A stretch of 64,000 nt of DNA from Actinomadura syzygii (GCF_008085905.1 NZ_VSFF01000010.1:1-64000), one strand, 5' to 3'; shown: positions 21,798 through 31,147, counted from the first letter of the stretch. The notes: generated by a model from the sequence alone, not told the origin. Numbers and translations are program-made.

Positions 21798-24700
21798 CTA
21801 CTCGGCGCCGTAGAACACGCGGTCGACGACGGCGCGGGCGCGCCGCGTGTGCCGCCGGTGGTCCTCCAGCAGGTCTCCCGGACTCGGGTAGCCGAGGACG
21901 CGGCCGACCGCGCTGCGCTCCCGGTGGTGGTCGCTCGGCAGCAGGTCGGACGCGCGGCCCCGCACCAGCATGACCGCGCCCCGGATGCGGGTCGCGAGCC
22001 GCCACGCCTCGGCGAGGACGGCCGCGTCCTCGCCGTCCAGGAGTTCGGCGGCGGCCGCCGCGTCGAGGGCGTCCAGGGTGCGGGTGGTGCGCAGCCCCGG
22101 CACCGCGTGGGCGTGCTGGAGCTGCAGTAGCTGGACGACCCACTCCACGTCCGCGAGACCGCCGGGCCCGAGTTTGGTGTGCAGCCGCCGGTCGGCTCCT
22201 CGGGGCAGCCGCTCCGACTCCATCCGCGCCTTCAGCCGCCTGATCTGCCGGACGGCGTCCTCGCCGATGCCGTCCTCCGGCCAGCGGACCGGGTCGATCA
22301 CGGCGCGGAACCGCTCGCGCAGCCCCGGGTCGCCGATCAGCGGGTCGGCGCGCAGCAGCGCCTGCGCCTCCCACGGCTCCGACCAGCGCGCGTAGTAGGC
22401 GGCGTAGGACGCGAGCGTCCGGACGAGCGGCCCCTGCCGCCCCTCCGGGCGCAGGTTCGGGTCGATCTCCAGCGGCGGGTCGGGCGCGGGCAGCGCGAGC
22501 AGGCGGCGCAGCTCCTCCGCCACGGCGTGCGCGGCGCGCCCGGCGGCGGTCTCGTCCGCGCCGGGCACCGGGTCGTGGACGAACATGACGTCGGCGTCGC
22601 TGCCGTAGCCGAGCTCGTGCCCGCCGAACCGGCCCATCGCGACGACGGCCATCCGGGTGGGCAGCGGCGCCCCCGACGCCGTCTCGATCTTGTGGACGGC
22701 GGCGAGCAGCGCCGCCTCGACGGCCCCGGCGGCGATGTCGGTGAGGGCCTCGCCGACCGTCCGGACGTCGGCGAGGCCGAGCAGGTCGGCGACCGCCACC
22801 CGGAACAGCTCCCGCCGCCGCAGCGCCCGCACCACCCCGGCCGCCTCCTCCATCCGCCCCTGCGGCGCGTTTCCGGAGCCGCCCTGGGTGTGCCGCCGGA
22901 CCGCCGCCAGCAGCTCGGCGCGCAGGCCCGCGGCCGGTCGCGGGGACAGGTCGCCGTCGCTGCCGAGCATCGCGACCGCCTCCGGGGCGCGCAGCAGCAG
23001 GTCCGTCGCGTAGCGGCTGGAGCCGAGGACCCAGGCCATCCGCTCGGCGACGGTCACCTCGTCCCGGAGCAGCCGCAGGTACCAGGGGGTGGTGCCGAGC
23101 GCGTCGCTGACCTGCCGGAACCCGAGCAGGCCCGCGTCCGGGTCGGGGGCGTCGGCGAACCAGCCGAGCATGACCGGCAGCAGCGTCCGCTGGATCGCGG
23201 CGCGCCGCGACACGCCCGCCGTCAGCGCCTCGATGTGGCGGAGCGCGCCCGCCGGGTCGGCGTAGCCGAGCGCCTCCAGCCGCGCGCGGGCCGCCTCCGG
23301 CGTCAGCCGCGCCTCCTCCCCCGGCAGCCGCGCCACGGCCCGCAGCAGCGGACGGTAGAACAGCTTCTCGTGGATGCGGCGGACCTCGCGGGCGTGCCGC
23401 CGCCACAGCGCGGTGAACTCCCCCACCGGGTCGGTGCGCAGCCCGAGCGCGCGGCCGAGGCGGCGCAGGTCGGCCTCGTCGTCCGGGACGAGGTGGGTCC
23501 GCCGCAGCCGGTGCAGCTGGACGAGGTGCTCCACCCGGCGCAGGAACCGGTACGCCGACGCCAGCGCCGCCGCGTCGTCGCGCCCGACGTAGCCGCCCCG
23601 GGACAGGTCGGCGAGCGCGTCCAGGGTGGCGCGGGCGCGGAGCGTCGCGTCGGCCCGGCCGTGCACGAGCTGGAGGAGCTGGACGGCGAACTCCACGTCC
23701 CGCAGCCCGCCCGGCCCGAGCTTGAGCTGCCGCTCGGAGTCGGCGGTGCGCTGGTTCAGGTCGGTCTCCACGCGGCGGCGCATGGCCTGGACGTCCTCGA
23801 CGAAGCTCTCACCCTCGGCCGCGTCCCACACGATCGGGGTGATCGCGTCGAGGTAGCGGGCGCCGAGGCCCGAGTCGCCCGCGACGGGACGGGCCTTCAG
23901 CAGCGCTTGGAACTCCCACGTCTTGGCCCACCGCCCGTAGTAGGCGCGGTGGCTCGCGAGCGTCCGGACGAGCGGCCCCGCCTTCCCCTCGGGGCGCAGC
24001 GCCGCGTCCACCTCCCAGAGCGCGCCCTCCTCCGTCGAGGACGAGCAGGCCCGCATCATCGCCGACGCCAGCCGCGTCGCGGTGCGCAGGGCCGCGTCCT
24101 CGCCCGCGCCGTCCGCGCCGTCCCGCGCTTCCGCCACGAAGATCACGTCGACGTCGCTGACGTAGTTCAGCTCCCGCGCCCCGCACTTGCCCATGCCGAT
24201 CACGGCGAGCCGGCACGTCCGGTGCTCGGGGACCTCGGCGCGGCCGACCGCGAGGCCCGCCTCCAGCGCGGCGGCGGCGAGGTCGGCCAGCTCGGCGGCG
24301 ACGTCCGCGACGTCGGCGACGCCGATCAGGTCGCGGCCGGCGAGGGCGAGGAGCCGCCTGCGGTACGCGACGCGCAGCGCGACAAGCGTCTCGGGCCCGT
24401 GCCCGGACGCCACCGGCTCCGCCGCCGTCGGGTCGGCGCCGACCGCCGAGAGCAGGTCGAAGCGGGGGTTCCCGGCGGGCCCGTCGCGGCCGTCGCGCAG
24501 CACCTCCCAGTGCCCCGGATGCCGCGCGAGGTGGTCGCCGAGCGCCGCGCTCACCCCGAGGACGGCGGTCAGCCGCTCCCGCGTCCCGGGCTCGGCGCGC
24601 AGCGCGTCCCGCAGCTCGGCGCCGACGCCGTGCGCGTCGGCGGCCTCGAACAGCCGGAGCAGCCCGTGCAGCGCGAGGTCGGGGTCGGCGGTGCCGCCGA

Positions 24701-24848
24701 GCGCGTCGAGGAGGTCGTCGCCGGGCGCGAAGCCGCCGCGCTCGGCGTCCAGCAGCAGCCGCTCCGCGCGGGCGGCGGCGGTGAAGCCGAGCCTCGCCAG
24801 CCGTCCGGCGAGGGACGAGCGGCGTTCTGGAGTCCGGGACCCGGTCAC
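21798..24848 (-). CDS. glnE: bifunctional glutamine synthetase adenylyltransferase/deadenylase
   Basis: A 1016-residue GlnE. Two nucleotidyltransferase modules are visible, each with an Asp-x-Asp metal pair: the deadenylase half (ELNYVSDVDVIFVAEARDG, about residue 230) and the adenylylase half (ELGYGSDADVMFVHDP, about residue 750). Each is followed by a helical GlnD/PII-type domain (LKLGPGGLRDVEFAVQLLQL and TKLGPGGLADVEWVVQLLQL). It attaches AMP to the regulatory tyrosine of the type I synthetase encoded at 6.6-8.1 kb. It lies 27 bases downstream of glnA2 and is probably co-transcribed. The GTG start at 24848 fits the family N-terminus. Confidence 0.96.
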   Translation of the reverse strand: MTGSRTPERRSSLAGRLARLGFTAAARAERLLLDAERGGFAPGDDLLDALGGTADPDLALHGLLRLFEAADAHGVGAELRDALRAEPGTRERLTAVLGVSAALGDHLARHPGHWEVLRDGRDGPAGNPRFDLLSAVGADPTAAEPVASGHGPETLVALRVAYRRRLLALAGRDLIGVADVADVAAELADLAAAALEAGLAVGRAEVPEHRTCRLAVIGMGKCGARELNYVSDVDVIFVAEARDGADGAGEDAALRTATRLASAMMRACSSSTEEGALWEVDAALRPEGKAGPLVRTLASHRAYYGRWAKTWEFQALLKARPVAGDSGLGARYLDAITPIVWDAAEGESFVEDVQAMRRRVETDLNQRTADSERQLKLGPGGLRDVEFAVQLLQLVHGRADATLRARATLDALADLSRGGYVGRDDAAALASAYRFLRRVEHLVQLHRLRRTHLVPDDEADLRRLGRALGLRTDPVGEFTALWRRHAREVRRIHEKLFYRPLLRAVARLPGEEARLTPEAARARLEALGYADPAGALRHIEALTAGVSRRAAIQRTLLPVMLGWFADAPDPDAGLLGFRQVSDALGTTPWYLRLLRDEVTVAERMAWVLGSSRYATDLLLRAPEAVAMLGSDGDLSPRPAAGLRAELLAAVRRHTQGGSGNAPQGRMEEAAGVVRALRRRELFRVAVADLLGLADVRTVGEALTDIAAGAVEAALLAAVHKIETASGAPLPTRMAVVAMGRFGGHELGYGSDADVMFVHDPVPGADETAAGRAAHAVAEELRRLLALPAPDPPLEIDPNLRPEGRQGPLVRTLASYAAYYARWSEPWEAQALLRADPLIGDPGLRERFRAVIDPVRWPEDGIGEDAVRQIRRLKARMESERLPRGADRRLHTKLGPGGLADVEWVVQLLQLQHAHAVPGLRTTRTLDALDAAAAAELLDGEDAAVLAEAWRLATRIRGAVMLVRGRASDLLPSDHHRERSAVGRVLGYPSPGDLLEDHRRHTRRARAVVDRVFYGAE

Positions 24849-24875
24849 CGCTCCACCGTAGACCGGACGCCCCGG

Positions 24876-26237
24876 TCAGAGGACGGCGAGCAGCCGCTTG
24901 CGCTCGAACTCGGTCACCTGGCGGCGGTAGTCCTCCCACTCCTGCCTCTTGTTGCGCAGGAAGAAGTCGAAGACGTGCTCGCCGAGGATGTCGGCCATCA
25001 GCTCGCTCCGCTCCATCGCGTGTATCGCCTCGTCGAGGTTCTGCGGGAGCGGCTCTATGCCGAGGGCGCGGCGCTCGGCGACGGTGAGCGCCCAGACGTC
25101 GTCCTCCGCCCCGGGCGGCAGCTCGTAGCCCTCCTCGATGCCCTTCAGCCCGGCGCCGAGGATCGCCGCGAACGCGAGGTAGGGGTTCGCGGCCGTGTCC
25201 AGCGACCGGAACTCGATGCGCGTCGAGTGCCCCTTGTGCGGCTTGTACATCGGCACCCGGACGAGCGCCGACCGGTTGTTGTGCCCCCAGCAGATGAACG
25301 ACGGGGCCTCTCCCCCGGCGCCCGCCGCGGACCCGACGTTCCCCCACAGCCGCTTGTAGGAGTTGACCCACTGGTTGCACACGGCGGTGATCTCCGCGGA
25401 GTGGCGCAGCAGGCCCGCGATGAACGCCCGCCCCGCCTTGGACAGCTTGTACTCCGCGCCCGGCTCGTAGAAGGCGTTGCGGTCGCCCTCGAACAGCGAC
25501 ATGTGCGTGTGCATGCCGGAGCCGGGGTGCTCGGTGAACGGCTTCGGCATGAACGAGGCGAACACGCCCTGCTCCAGCGCGACCTCCTTCATCACCAGCC
25601 GGAAGGTCATGATGTTGTCGGCGGTGGTGAGCGCGTCGGCGTACCGGAGGTCGATCTCCTGCTGGCCGGGGGCGCCCTCGTGGTGGCTGAACTCCACCGA
25701 GATGCCCATCGCCTCCAGCATCGTGATCGCGTTGCGGCGGAAGTCGTGCGCGGCCGAGTGCGGGGTGTGGTCGAAGTAGCCGCCCGCGTCCGCCGGCTCG
25801 GGCTCGCGGCCGTCCTCCGGCTTGTCGTTGAGCAGGAAGAACTCGATCTCGGGGTGGGTGTAGAAGGTGAACCCGAGGTCGGCGGCGCGGGCCAGCGCGC
25901 GCTTGAGGACGTAGCGCGGGTCGGCGAAGCTCGGCGTGCCGTCCGGCATGAGGATGTCGCAGAACATGCGTCCGACGCCGGGCGACTCCGACCGCCACGG
26001 CAGCACCTGGAACGTGGACGGGTCCGGCTTGGCGATCATGTCGGCCTCGTACACCCGGGCGAAGCCCTCGATGGCCGACCCGTCGAACCCGATGCCCTCG
26101 CCGAAGGCGCCCTCCAGCTCGGCGGGCGCGACGGCCACCGACTTGAGGAACCCGAGCACGTCGGTGAACCACAGCCGGATGAAGCGGATGTCGCGCTCCT
26201 CCAGCGTGCGGAGCACGAACTCCTGCTGACGGTCCAA
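24876..26237 (-). CDS. glnA2: glutamine synthetase, GlnA2-type
   Basis: A 453-residue second glutamine synthetase. The core motifs are present: GFDGSAIEGFARVYEADM, KPFTEHPGSGMHTHMSLF and NQWVNSYKRLWG. The region corresponding to the adenylylation loop reads EEGYELPPGAEDD, but the surrounding sequence is shorter and diverges from the GlnE-modified enzyme. This matches the actinobacterial GlnA2 group, generally regarded as not adenylylated. In Streptomyces some GlnA2-like paralogues act on polyamines instead of ammonia, so the substrate should not be assumed. It sits between the amino-acid ABC transporter genes and glnE, with a GlnR-like site upstream. Confidence 0.9.
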   Translation of the reverse strand: MDRQQEFVLRTLEERDIRFIRLWFTDVLGFLKSVAVAPAELEGAFGEGIGFDGSAIEGFARVYEADMIAKPDPSTFQVLPWRSESPGVGRMFCDILMPDGTPSFADPRYVLKRALARAADLGFTFYTHPEIEFFLLNDKPEDGREPEPADAGGYFDHTPHSAAHDFRRNAITMLEAMGISVEFSHHEGAPGQQEIDLRYADALTTADNIMTFRLVMKEVALEQGVFASFMPKPFTEHPGSGMHTHMSLFEGDRNAFYEPGAEYKLSKAGRAFIAGLLRHSAEITAVCNQWVNSYKRLWGNVGSAAGAGGEAPSFICWGHNNRSALVRVPMYKPHKGHSTRIEFRSLDTAANPYLAFAAILGAGLKGIEEGYELPPGAEDDVWALTVAERRALGIEPLPQNLDEAIHAMERSELMADILGEHVFDFFLRNKRQEWEDYRRQVTEFERKRLLAVL

Positions 26238-26287
26238 AGCCTTCTCCCTCGACGCTGCCCTGCTACCACGCAGTATGCCCGGTCGCT

Positions 26288-26303
26288 GTTACCGGGACGT
26301 TAC
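26288..26303 (-). promoter_or_regulatory. candidate GlnR half-site pair upstream of glnA2
   Basis: Read on the minus strand, GTAAC-n6-GTAAC (26303-26299 and 26292-26288) matches one gTnAC-n6-GaAAC GlnR unit with one deviation. It stands about 50 bases before the glnA2 start. It is weaker than the four-site box at glnA1. Confidence 0.45.
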
Positions 26304-26310
26304 GCGCGCG

Positions 26311-26330
26311 GCGCCGTCCCCGGACGGCGC
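26311..26330 (-). terminator. terminator of the ABC transporter operon
   Basis: An 8-bp perfect stem GCGCCGTC/GACGGCGC with a 4-base loop lies 18 bases after the stop of the ATPase gene. It would separate the transporter genes from glnA2 at least partly. Confidence 0.55.
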
Positions 26331-26348
26331 TGACCGGAACATATCCGA

Positions 26349-27179
26349 CTACTCTCCCTCCCCGACGCGCGCCGCCGCCGGATCGAGGACGCGGGACAGG
26401 AACGTCCGGGTCCGCTCGTGGGACGGGTCGTCGATCACCCGGGCGGGCGGGCCCTCCTCGACGACGAGGCCGCCGTCCATGAACGCCACCCGGTCGGCGA
26501 CCTCGCGGGCGAAGCCCATCTCGTGGGTGACGACGAGCATGGTCATCCCCGTCTCGGCCAGGCCGCGCATGACGCCGAGGACGTCGCCGACCAGCTCCGG
26601 GTCCAGCGCGGACGTCGGCTCGTCGAACAGCATCACCGACGGGCCCATCGCCAGCGCGCGGGCGATCGCCACGCGCTGCCGCTGCCCGCCGGAGAGCTGC
26701 GCCGGGTACGCGCCGACCTTGTCGGCGAGGCCCACCCGCTCCAGGTTCTCCAGCGCGACGCGCCGCGCCTCCGCCCTGCCGCGCCGCAGCACCTTCCGCT
26801 GCGCGATCTCGACGTTGCCGACCGCCGTCAGGTGCGGGAACAGGTTGAACGACTGGAACACCATGCCGATCCGGCGGCGGACGGCGTCGATGTCGACGTC
26901 CGGGTCGGTGATCTCGGCCCCGGCGACGCGGACCGTTCCGGCGGACGGCTCCTCCAGCAGGTTCACGCAGCGCAGCAGCGTCGACTTCCCCGACCCGGAC
27001 GGGCCGATGACGCACACCACCTCGCCCGCCCCGACGCGGAGGTCGATGCCGCGCAGCACCTCGTTCGCCCCGAACGCCTTGCGCAGCCCGCTGATGTCGA
27101 TCGCGCTCACCGGCACGTCGTCCTGCGGCGCACTGTCCAGCTTCGTCTTGTCCGGCTTCGTCTTGTCCGGCTTCGTCAT
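26349..27179 (-). CDS. amino-acid ABC transporter ATP-binding protein
   Basis: A 276-residue GlnQ/GluA-type ATPase: Walker A GPSGSGKST, signature LSGGQRQRVAIARAL, Walker B VMLFDEPTSALDP and the H-loop VVTHEMGFAREVADR. It energises import of glutamate, glutamine or a related polar amino acid with the neighbouring permease and binding protein. ATG 27179 (MTKPDKTKPDKTK...) has GGAGCGAGG upstream; an in-frame GTG at 27209 would overlap the permease gene. The first ~15 residues are a Lys/Asp/Thr repeat from a 15-base tandem duplication (27130-27180) and are not part of the ATPase fold. Confidence 0.9.
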   Translation of the reverse strand: MTKPDKTKPDKTKLDSAPQDDVPVSAIDISGLRKAFGANEVLRGIDLRVGAGEVVCVIGPSGSGKSTLLRCVNLLEEPSAGTVRVAGAEITDPDVDIDAVRRRIGMVFQSFNLFPHLTAVGNVEIAQRKVLRRGRAEARRVALENLERVGLADKVGAYPAQLSGGQRQRVAIARALAMGPSVMLFDEPTSALDPELVGDVLGVMRGLAETGMTMLVVTHEMGFAREVADRVAFMDGGLVVEEGPPARVIDDPSHERTRTFLSRVLDPAAARVGEGE

Positions 27180-27195
27180 GGCCGCCTCGCTCCGT

Positions 27196-28032
27196 TCATC
27201 GGGCCTCACGCTGCCGGGCCTCCAGCCGCCGGGCCAGCAGGCTCAGCGGGATCGTGATGAGCAGGTAGCAGATCCCCGCCACGATGATCGGCGTGGTGTT
27301 GCCCTCGTCCCCGGCGAGGTCGCGGCCGAACTTCGTCAGCTCCCGCTGCTCCAGCGTGATGCCGAGGAACAGCACGAGCGAGGAGTCCTTGCAGAGCAGG
27401 ACGAGCTGGTTGGTCAGCGGCGGGATGACGATCCGGAACGCCTGCGGGATGACGATCGACCGCATCGCCGTCGGGTACGACATGCCGAGCGACCGCGCCG
27501 CCTCCATCTGCCCTCTCGGCACGGCCTCGATCCCGGCGCGGATCGTCTCGGCCAGGTACGCGGTCGCGGCGAGGCCGAGCGCGAGGCCCGCCTGCCCGGC
27601 CGCGCCGCCCGGGACGTTCGTCCCGGGGAAGGCCAGCGGCACGCCGACGCCCACGAAGATGAAGATCAGCAGCAGCGGGAGGCCGCGGAACACCTCGATG
27701 TAGACGGTCGCGAACCACCGGTACGGCGGGACGGACGACAGCCGCATCAGCGCCACGACCAGCCCGCCCGCGAGCCCGATGCCGAACCCGACCGCCGTGT
27801 AGACGGCGGTGTTGCGCAGCCCGATCGTGATGATGTCGGGGAACAGGCTCTTGGCGACGTCCCAGTTGGCGAAGTTGACCCGCAGCTTCCCCCAGTCGGC
27901 GAACGCCGCGACCAGCACGACGACGGCGGCGAACAGCCCGTACTGCCCGCCGAGCGACACCTGCCTGCGGCGCCGCCTGGACAGCCCGCCCGCGCCGGCG
28001 GGCCCGGCTTCGGGCTCGGCCTCGGCCGTCAC
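27196..28032 (-). CDS. amino-acid ABC transporter permease
   Basis: A 278-residue inner-membrane permease of the HisMQ/GlnP type. There are five to six transmembrane segments and the EAA loop (EAARSLGMSYPTAMRSIVIPQAFR) that contacts the ATPase. The pattern RNTAVYTAVGFGIGLAGGLVVALMRLS and the ending TIPLSLLARRLE are typical. The GTG start at 28032 overlaps the stop of the binding-protein gene as GTGA, showing translational coupling. A single permease is present, so the transporter is presumably a homodimer or uses a second subunit elsewhere. Confidence 0.9.
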   Translation of the reverse strand: MTAEAEPEAGPAGAGGLSRRRRRQVSLGGQYGLFAAVVVLVAAFADWGKLRVNFANWDVAKSLFPDIITIGLRNTAVYTAVGFGIGLAGGLVVALMRLSSVPPYRWFATVYIEVFRGLPLLLIFIFVGVGVPLAFPGTNVPGGAAGQAGLALGLAATAYLAETIRAGIEAVPRGQMEAARSLGMSYPTAMRSIVIPQAFRIVIPPLTNQLVLLCKDSSLVLFLGITLEQRELTKFGRDLAGDEGNTTPIIVAGICYLLITIPLSLLARRLEARQREAR

Positions 28033-28913
28033 GAGCCGCCGCCCGCCGCCGGCGGCATCGGGCCGATCCACTTCTCGTAGATCCGCTTGTACGAGCCGTC
28101 CGACCTGGCCTGCGCGATCACCTGGTTGGTCAGCTTGACCAGCGCCGGGTTGTGGCCCTTACGCATCCACATCCCGTACTGCTCACCGGTGTTGAGGTTG
28201 GCGACGAGCTCGAACGACGAGTTCGCCGGGTCCTTGAGCCAGCCGCGCACGACCGGGTCGTCCTGGACGATCACGGCGACCTGGCCGGTGCGCAGCCCGT
28301 CCAACTCGGCATTGGAGTTGTCGAACGAGCGCGGGTCGAAGCCCTTGCCCCGGACGAACTCCTCACCGGTGGTGCTCGCCTGCGAGCCGAGTTTGAGCTT
28401 CTTCGCCTTGACGTCGTCCAGCGACCTGACGCCGCTGCCCTTCTTCGCCATGAGTGACTGGGTGGCGTCGAAGTACGGGTCGGAGACGTCCATGAACCGG
28501 GTGCGGTCCGGCTTGATCGTCATCCCGCCCATCTGGATGTCGCACTTCCCGGCGTTCAGCGCCGAGCCCGTCTTCATCGTCTCGAACGGCGTGTCGACGA
28601 CCTTCTGCGTGACGCCGAGCCGCTTGGCGACGAGGTCGATGACGTCGACGTCGAAGCCGACGACCTTGCCGGTCTTCTTGTCCTCGGACTGGAACGGCGG
28701 GTAGGGCAGGTGCGTGCACGAGGTCAGCGCGCCCTTCTCGATGAGCTTCACGCCCTGCACGGTCGCGCCGTCGTCTCCGCCGCACGCCGTGGCGGTCAGC
28801 GCCAGGGCCGCGAGTCCGGCCGCCGGCGCCCAGCGCGCGGTTCTTCTGAAGGAGGTCTTCCTGGACGCGGTCTTTCCGGACGGGGTCTTCCTGGACATGG
28901 TCCCGCTGGACAC
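28029..28913 (-). CDS. amino-acid-binding lipoprotein of ABC transporter
   Basis: A 294-residue solute-binding protein of family 3. The N-terminus is a lipoprotein signal with lipobox LTATAC near residue 44, preceded by an unusual Ser/Lys/Thr repeat (SRKTPSGKTASRKTS). The mature part has the family-3 signature GFDVDVIDLVAKRLG and the hinge region QASTTGEEFVRG. It would be anchored outside the membrane and hand a polar amino acid to the permease. It heads the leftward block containing permease, ATPase, glnA2 and glnE, which argues for glutamate or glutamine as cargo (inference). Confidence 0.88.
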   Translation of the reverse strand: MSSGTMSRKTPSGKTASRKTSFRRTARWAPAAGLAALALTATACGGDDGATVQGVKLIEKGALTSCTHLPYPPFQSEDKKTGKVVGFDVDVIDLVAKRLGVTQKVVDTPFETMKTGSALNAGKCDIQMGGMTIKPDRTRFMDVSDPYFDATQSLMAKKGSGVRSLDDVKAKKLKLGSQASTTGEEFVRGKGFDPRSFDNSNAELDGLRTGQVAVIVQDDPVVRGWLKDPANSSFELVANLNTGEQYGMWMRKGHNPALVKLTNQVIAQARSDGSYKRIYEKWIGPMPPAAGGGS

Positions 28914-29102
28914 GGTGTCCTCCTGGGGGAGCGTTTTTCCTGATCATGACATGGCGGTTCCGGCCGCGACAGTGGCCGGGGCGGCACCCCTCCTGACAGT
29001 GCCCGTCCCCTGGTTTCCCGAAAATTGACGTGCCGATCATGCGCCCCGAACGCGGTGATCATTAACGTGGGTCGCGTCGTGGACATCTCTCTTCTTCTCT
29101 CG

Positions 29103-30098
29103 ATGACCGACCGGGTGAGCGGGCTGGCCGGCCCGTCCGCGATGCATCCCGAGTCGTGGCGGCTGGGCGCGCGGGTGGAGACCTGGGCGCGCGGCCGGGG
29201 CCTCGTGCTCGGGGACCCCGACACCTCGCCCCTCGGCCGGGCGCGCTGCGAGCGGCTCGCCGTCCGCGTGTTCCCGACCGCCGAGCTCGGCGCGGTCGAG
29301 CTGTTCGCCCGCTGGCTGACCTGGGCGCTCGCGCTCGACGACGCGCTCGACCACCCGCCGCTCGCGGTCAGCGGCAGCGGCGTCCACGCGCTCTACGACG
29401 ACCTGACGCGGGCGATGCGGCGCGGCCACGCGCGGCCCGGGGCGCGTCCGCTGGAGGCCGCGCTCGTGGAGCTGTGGGCCGAGACGGCCGCGGACATGAG
29501 CCGCGAGTGGCGCCGCCGGTTCATGCTGCAGCTGGAGGCGCACCGGGACGGCTGCGCCGAGGAGTCGGTGAACCGGCGGATCAGGCACGTCCCGGCGGAG
29601 GCCGAGTTCGGGTCGCTGCGCCGCCGCGCGTGCGGCCCGTTCCTGTACCACCTCGCCGAGCCGGTGCTCGGCGTCGAGCTGCCCGCGCGGCTGCTGCGCA
29701 CCCCGCGGTGGAAGACGCTCGCCGACAGCGTCGCCGACGCCGTCGCCTGGTCCAACGACCTCGCCTCGCACGACCTGGAGGCCGACCGCGGCGACGTGCA
29801 CGACCTGCCCGCCGTCCTCGCCGCCGCGCACGGGCTGGACGCGCCGCGCGCCGCCGCCCTCGTCGCGGACCGGATCGCCGACCGGCTGGAGGACGCCTGG
29901 ACGGCCGCCCGCCGCCTCCCCGACATGCTCGACCGGCTGGAGCTGACCGTCGCGCAGCGCGCCGCCGCCGCACAGGTCGTCAAGGTCCTGCTGGACACGC
30001 CGCGCGCCCACCTCGACTGGCTCGCCGAGTCCGGCCGCTACCAGCCCGGCACCGGCCCCGAGCCGCTGCGCCTGGACGCCCTCGCCTCACTCCGCTGA
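29103..30098 (+). CDS. terpene synthase family protein
   Basis: A class I terpene synthase of about 331 residues. Both metal-binding motifs are visible: an aspartate-rich DDALD at about residues 79-83 (a variant of DDxxD) and a perfect NSE triad NDLASHDLE at about residues 218-226. The arginine sensor region (ESVNRRIRHV) and the C-terminal AHLDWLAESGRYQP stretch are as in bacterial cyclases. It would cyclise a prenyl diphosphate; the product cannot be predicted. The start is uncertain: ATG 29103 is preferred, but GTG codons at 29067 and 29079 are possible and none has a good ribosome site. No P450 or prenyltransferase gene is next to it. Confidence 0.85.
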   Translation: MTDRVSGLAGPSAMHPESWRLGARVETWARGRGLVLGDPDTSPLGRARCERLAVRVFPTAELGAVELFARWLTWALALDDALDHPPLAVSGSGVHALYDDLTRAMRRGHARPGARPLEAALVELWAETAADMSREWRRRFMLQLEAHRDGCAEESVNRRIRHVPAEAEFGSLRRRACGPFLYHLAEPVLGVELPARLLRTPRWKTLADSVADAVAWSNDLASHDLEADRGDVHDLPAVLAAAHGLDAPRAAALVADRIADRLEDAWTAARRLPDMLDRLELTVAQRAAAAQVVKVLLDTPRAHLDWLAESGRYQPGTGPEPLRLDALASLR

Positions 30099-31079
30099 CC
30101 GGTCCGCCGCCCGGCTCGCGAGCGCGTCGCCCTCCGGGGTGCGGACGTAGAGGACGCGGCGCCCCAGCCGGTGCCCGTTGACCAGCCCGCACGCGCGCAG
30201 GACGCCGAGGTGCTGGCTGACCGCCCCGGCCGTCACGCCCATCCGGCGCGCCAGCTCCGTCGTGGACGCGGGCGTCGCGAGCGCGGCGAGCAGCTCGGCG
30301 CGGCGGCGGCCGATCAGCGCGGCGAGCGGGTCGCCGCCGGGTCCGGACGCGCGGCCCGGCGCCTCCCACAGCGTCGCGACGCCGTTCGGCGGGTAGCTGA
30401 GCATGGCCTGGTAGGGCGGCACCATCACCGAGACCTGCGGCCAGACGAACGCGCTCGGCACGAGGAGCAGCCCCCGCCCGCCGAGCTCGCCGCGCCAGTG
30501 CCAGTGCCGGTCGATGCTGAGCGTCCCGGACCGCCAGGACACCGCGTCGTGCAGGTCGCCGAACACGCCCGCCGCGCCCGCGGCGGCGAGCGCGGCCGTG
30601 CGCCGCAGGACGTCCCCTTCGAGCAGGTCGCGGACGCGCGGCCAGAACGGCTCGACGGCCGCCGCCCAGTAGGCCCGCAGCAGCGCGTCGGTCGTCTCCA
30701 GGGTCCGCCCCGGGTCGGCGGCCATCGAGCGGCGCGCGGGCGAGGGCACGCCGCCGCGCTCCGTCCAGCTCAGCTCGTCCGCGACGACCTCCGGCGGCGT
30801 GGCGCCGACGACGGCCAGCTCCGCGTCCAGGTCGGGCAGCGGACCGGACGGCGGCGGCGTCAGGAAGTCGGGGATGTACCCGGCGGGCCGGACGAGCTCG
30901 CGCAGCGGCTCCATGTCGAGGCCGCGCAGCCGGGGCCGGACGGCGTGCACCCACGGCAGGTGCAGCGCGTGCCCGGACGGGTCGGCGAGCACCCGCAGGC
31001 TGCGCACCATCTCCCACAGCGGCGAGAACGCGAACCGGACGCGCGCCACGTCGTCCGGGGCGAACACGAACTCGATCAT
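30087..31079 (-). CDS. ArsR-type regulator with DUF5937-like N-terminal domain
   Basis: A 330-residue protein. The N-terminal ~220 residues match the DUF5937 pattern (MIEFVFAPDDVARVRFAFSPLWEMVRSLRVL..., LPWVHAVRPRL). The C-terminal ~90 residues are an ArsR winged helix (RRRAELLAALATPASTTELARRMGVTAGAVSQHLGVLRACGLV). No metal-binding cysteines are seen, so it probably senses an organic ligand. It is divergent from an MFS exporter over a perfect palindrome at 31089-31112, the classic layout of a repressor controlling an efflux gene. Its stop overlaps the convergent terpene synthase end by 12 bases. Confidence 0.85.
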   Translation of the reverse strand: MIEFVFAPDDVARVRFAFSPLWEMVRSLRVLADPSGHALHLPWVHAVRPRLRGLDMEPLRELVRPAGYIPDFLTPPPSGPLPDLDAELAVVGATPPEVVADELSWTERGGVPSPARRSMAADPGRTLETTDALLRAYWAAAVEPFWPRVRDLLEGDVLRRTAALAAAGAAGVFGDLHDAVSWRSGTLSIDRHWHWRGELGGRGLLLVPSAFVWPQVSVMVPPYQAMLSYPPNGVATLWEAPGRASGPGGDPLAALIGRRRAELLAALATPASTTELARRMGVTAGAVSQHLGVLRACGLVNGHRLGRRVLYVRTPEGDALASRAADRSAE

Positions 31080-31088
31080 TTCGACCCG

Positions 31089-31112
31089 ATCATTTAGCCC
31101 AGGCTAAATGAT
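31089..31112. promoter_or_regulatory. palindromic operator between ArsR-type and MFS genes
   Basis: ATCATTTAGCC and GGCTAAATGAT form a perfect 11-base inverted repeat around CA. An extra GATCATT copy (31074-31080) overlaps the regulator's start codon. It is AT-rich against a >70% GC background. It is the probable binding site of the regulator encoded at 30087-31079, giving autoregulation and control of the exporter. Confidence 0.8.
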
Positions 31113-31147
31113 TACCGCGGGCCGTCCGCAGCGCGGACGATCGGCGG

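Noticed and set aside
22179..26333. very long rightward open frame opposite glnE and glnA2
   Set aside because: An antisense shadow produced by GC-rich codons; both strands cannot be coding here and the glnE and glnA2 motifs are unmistakable.
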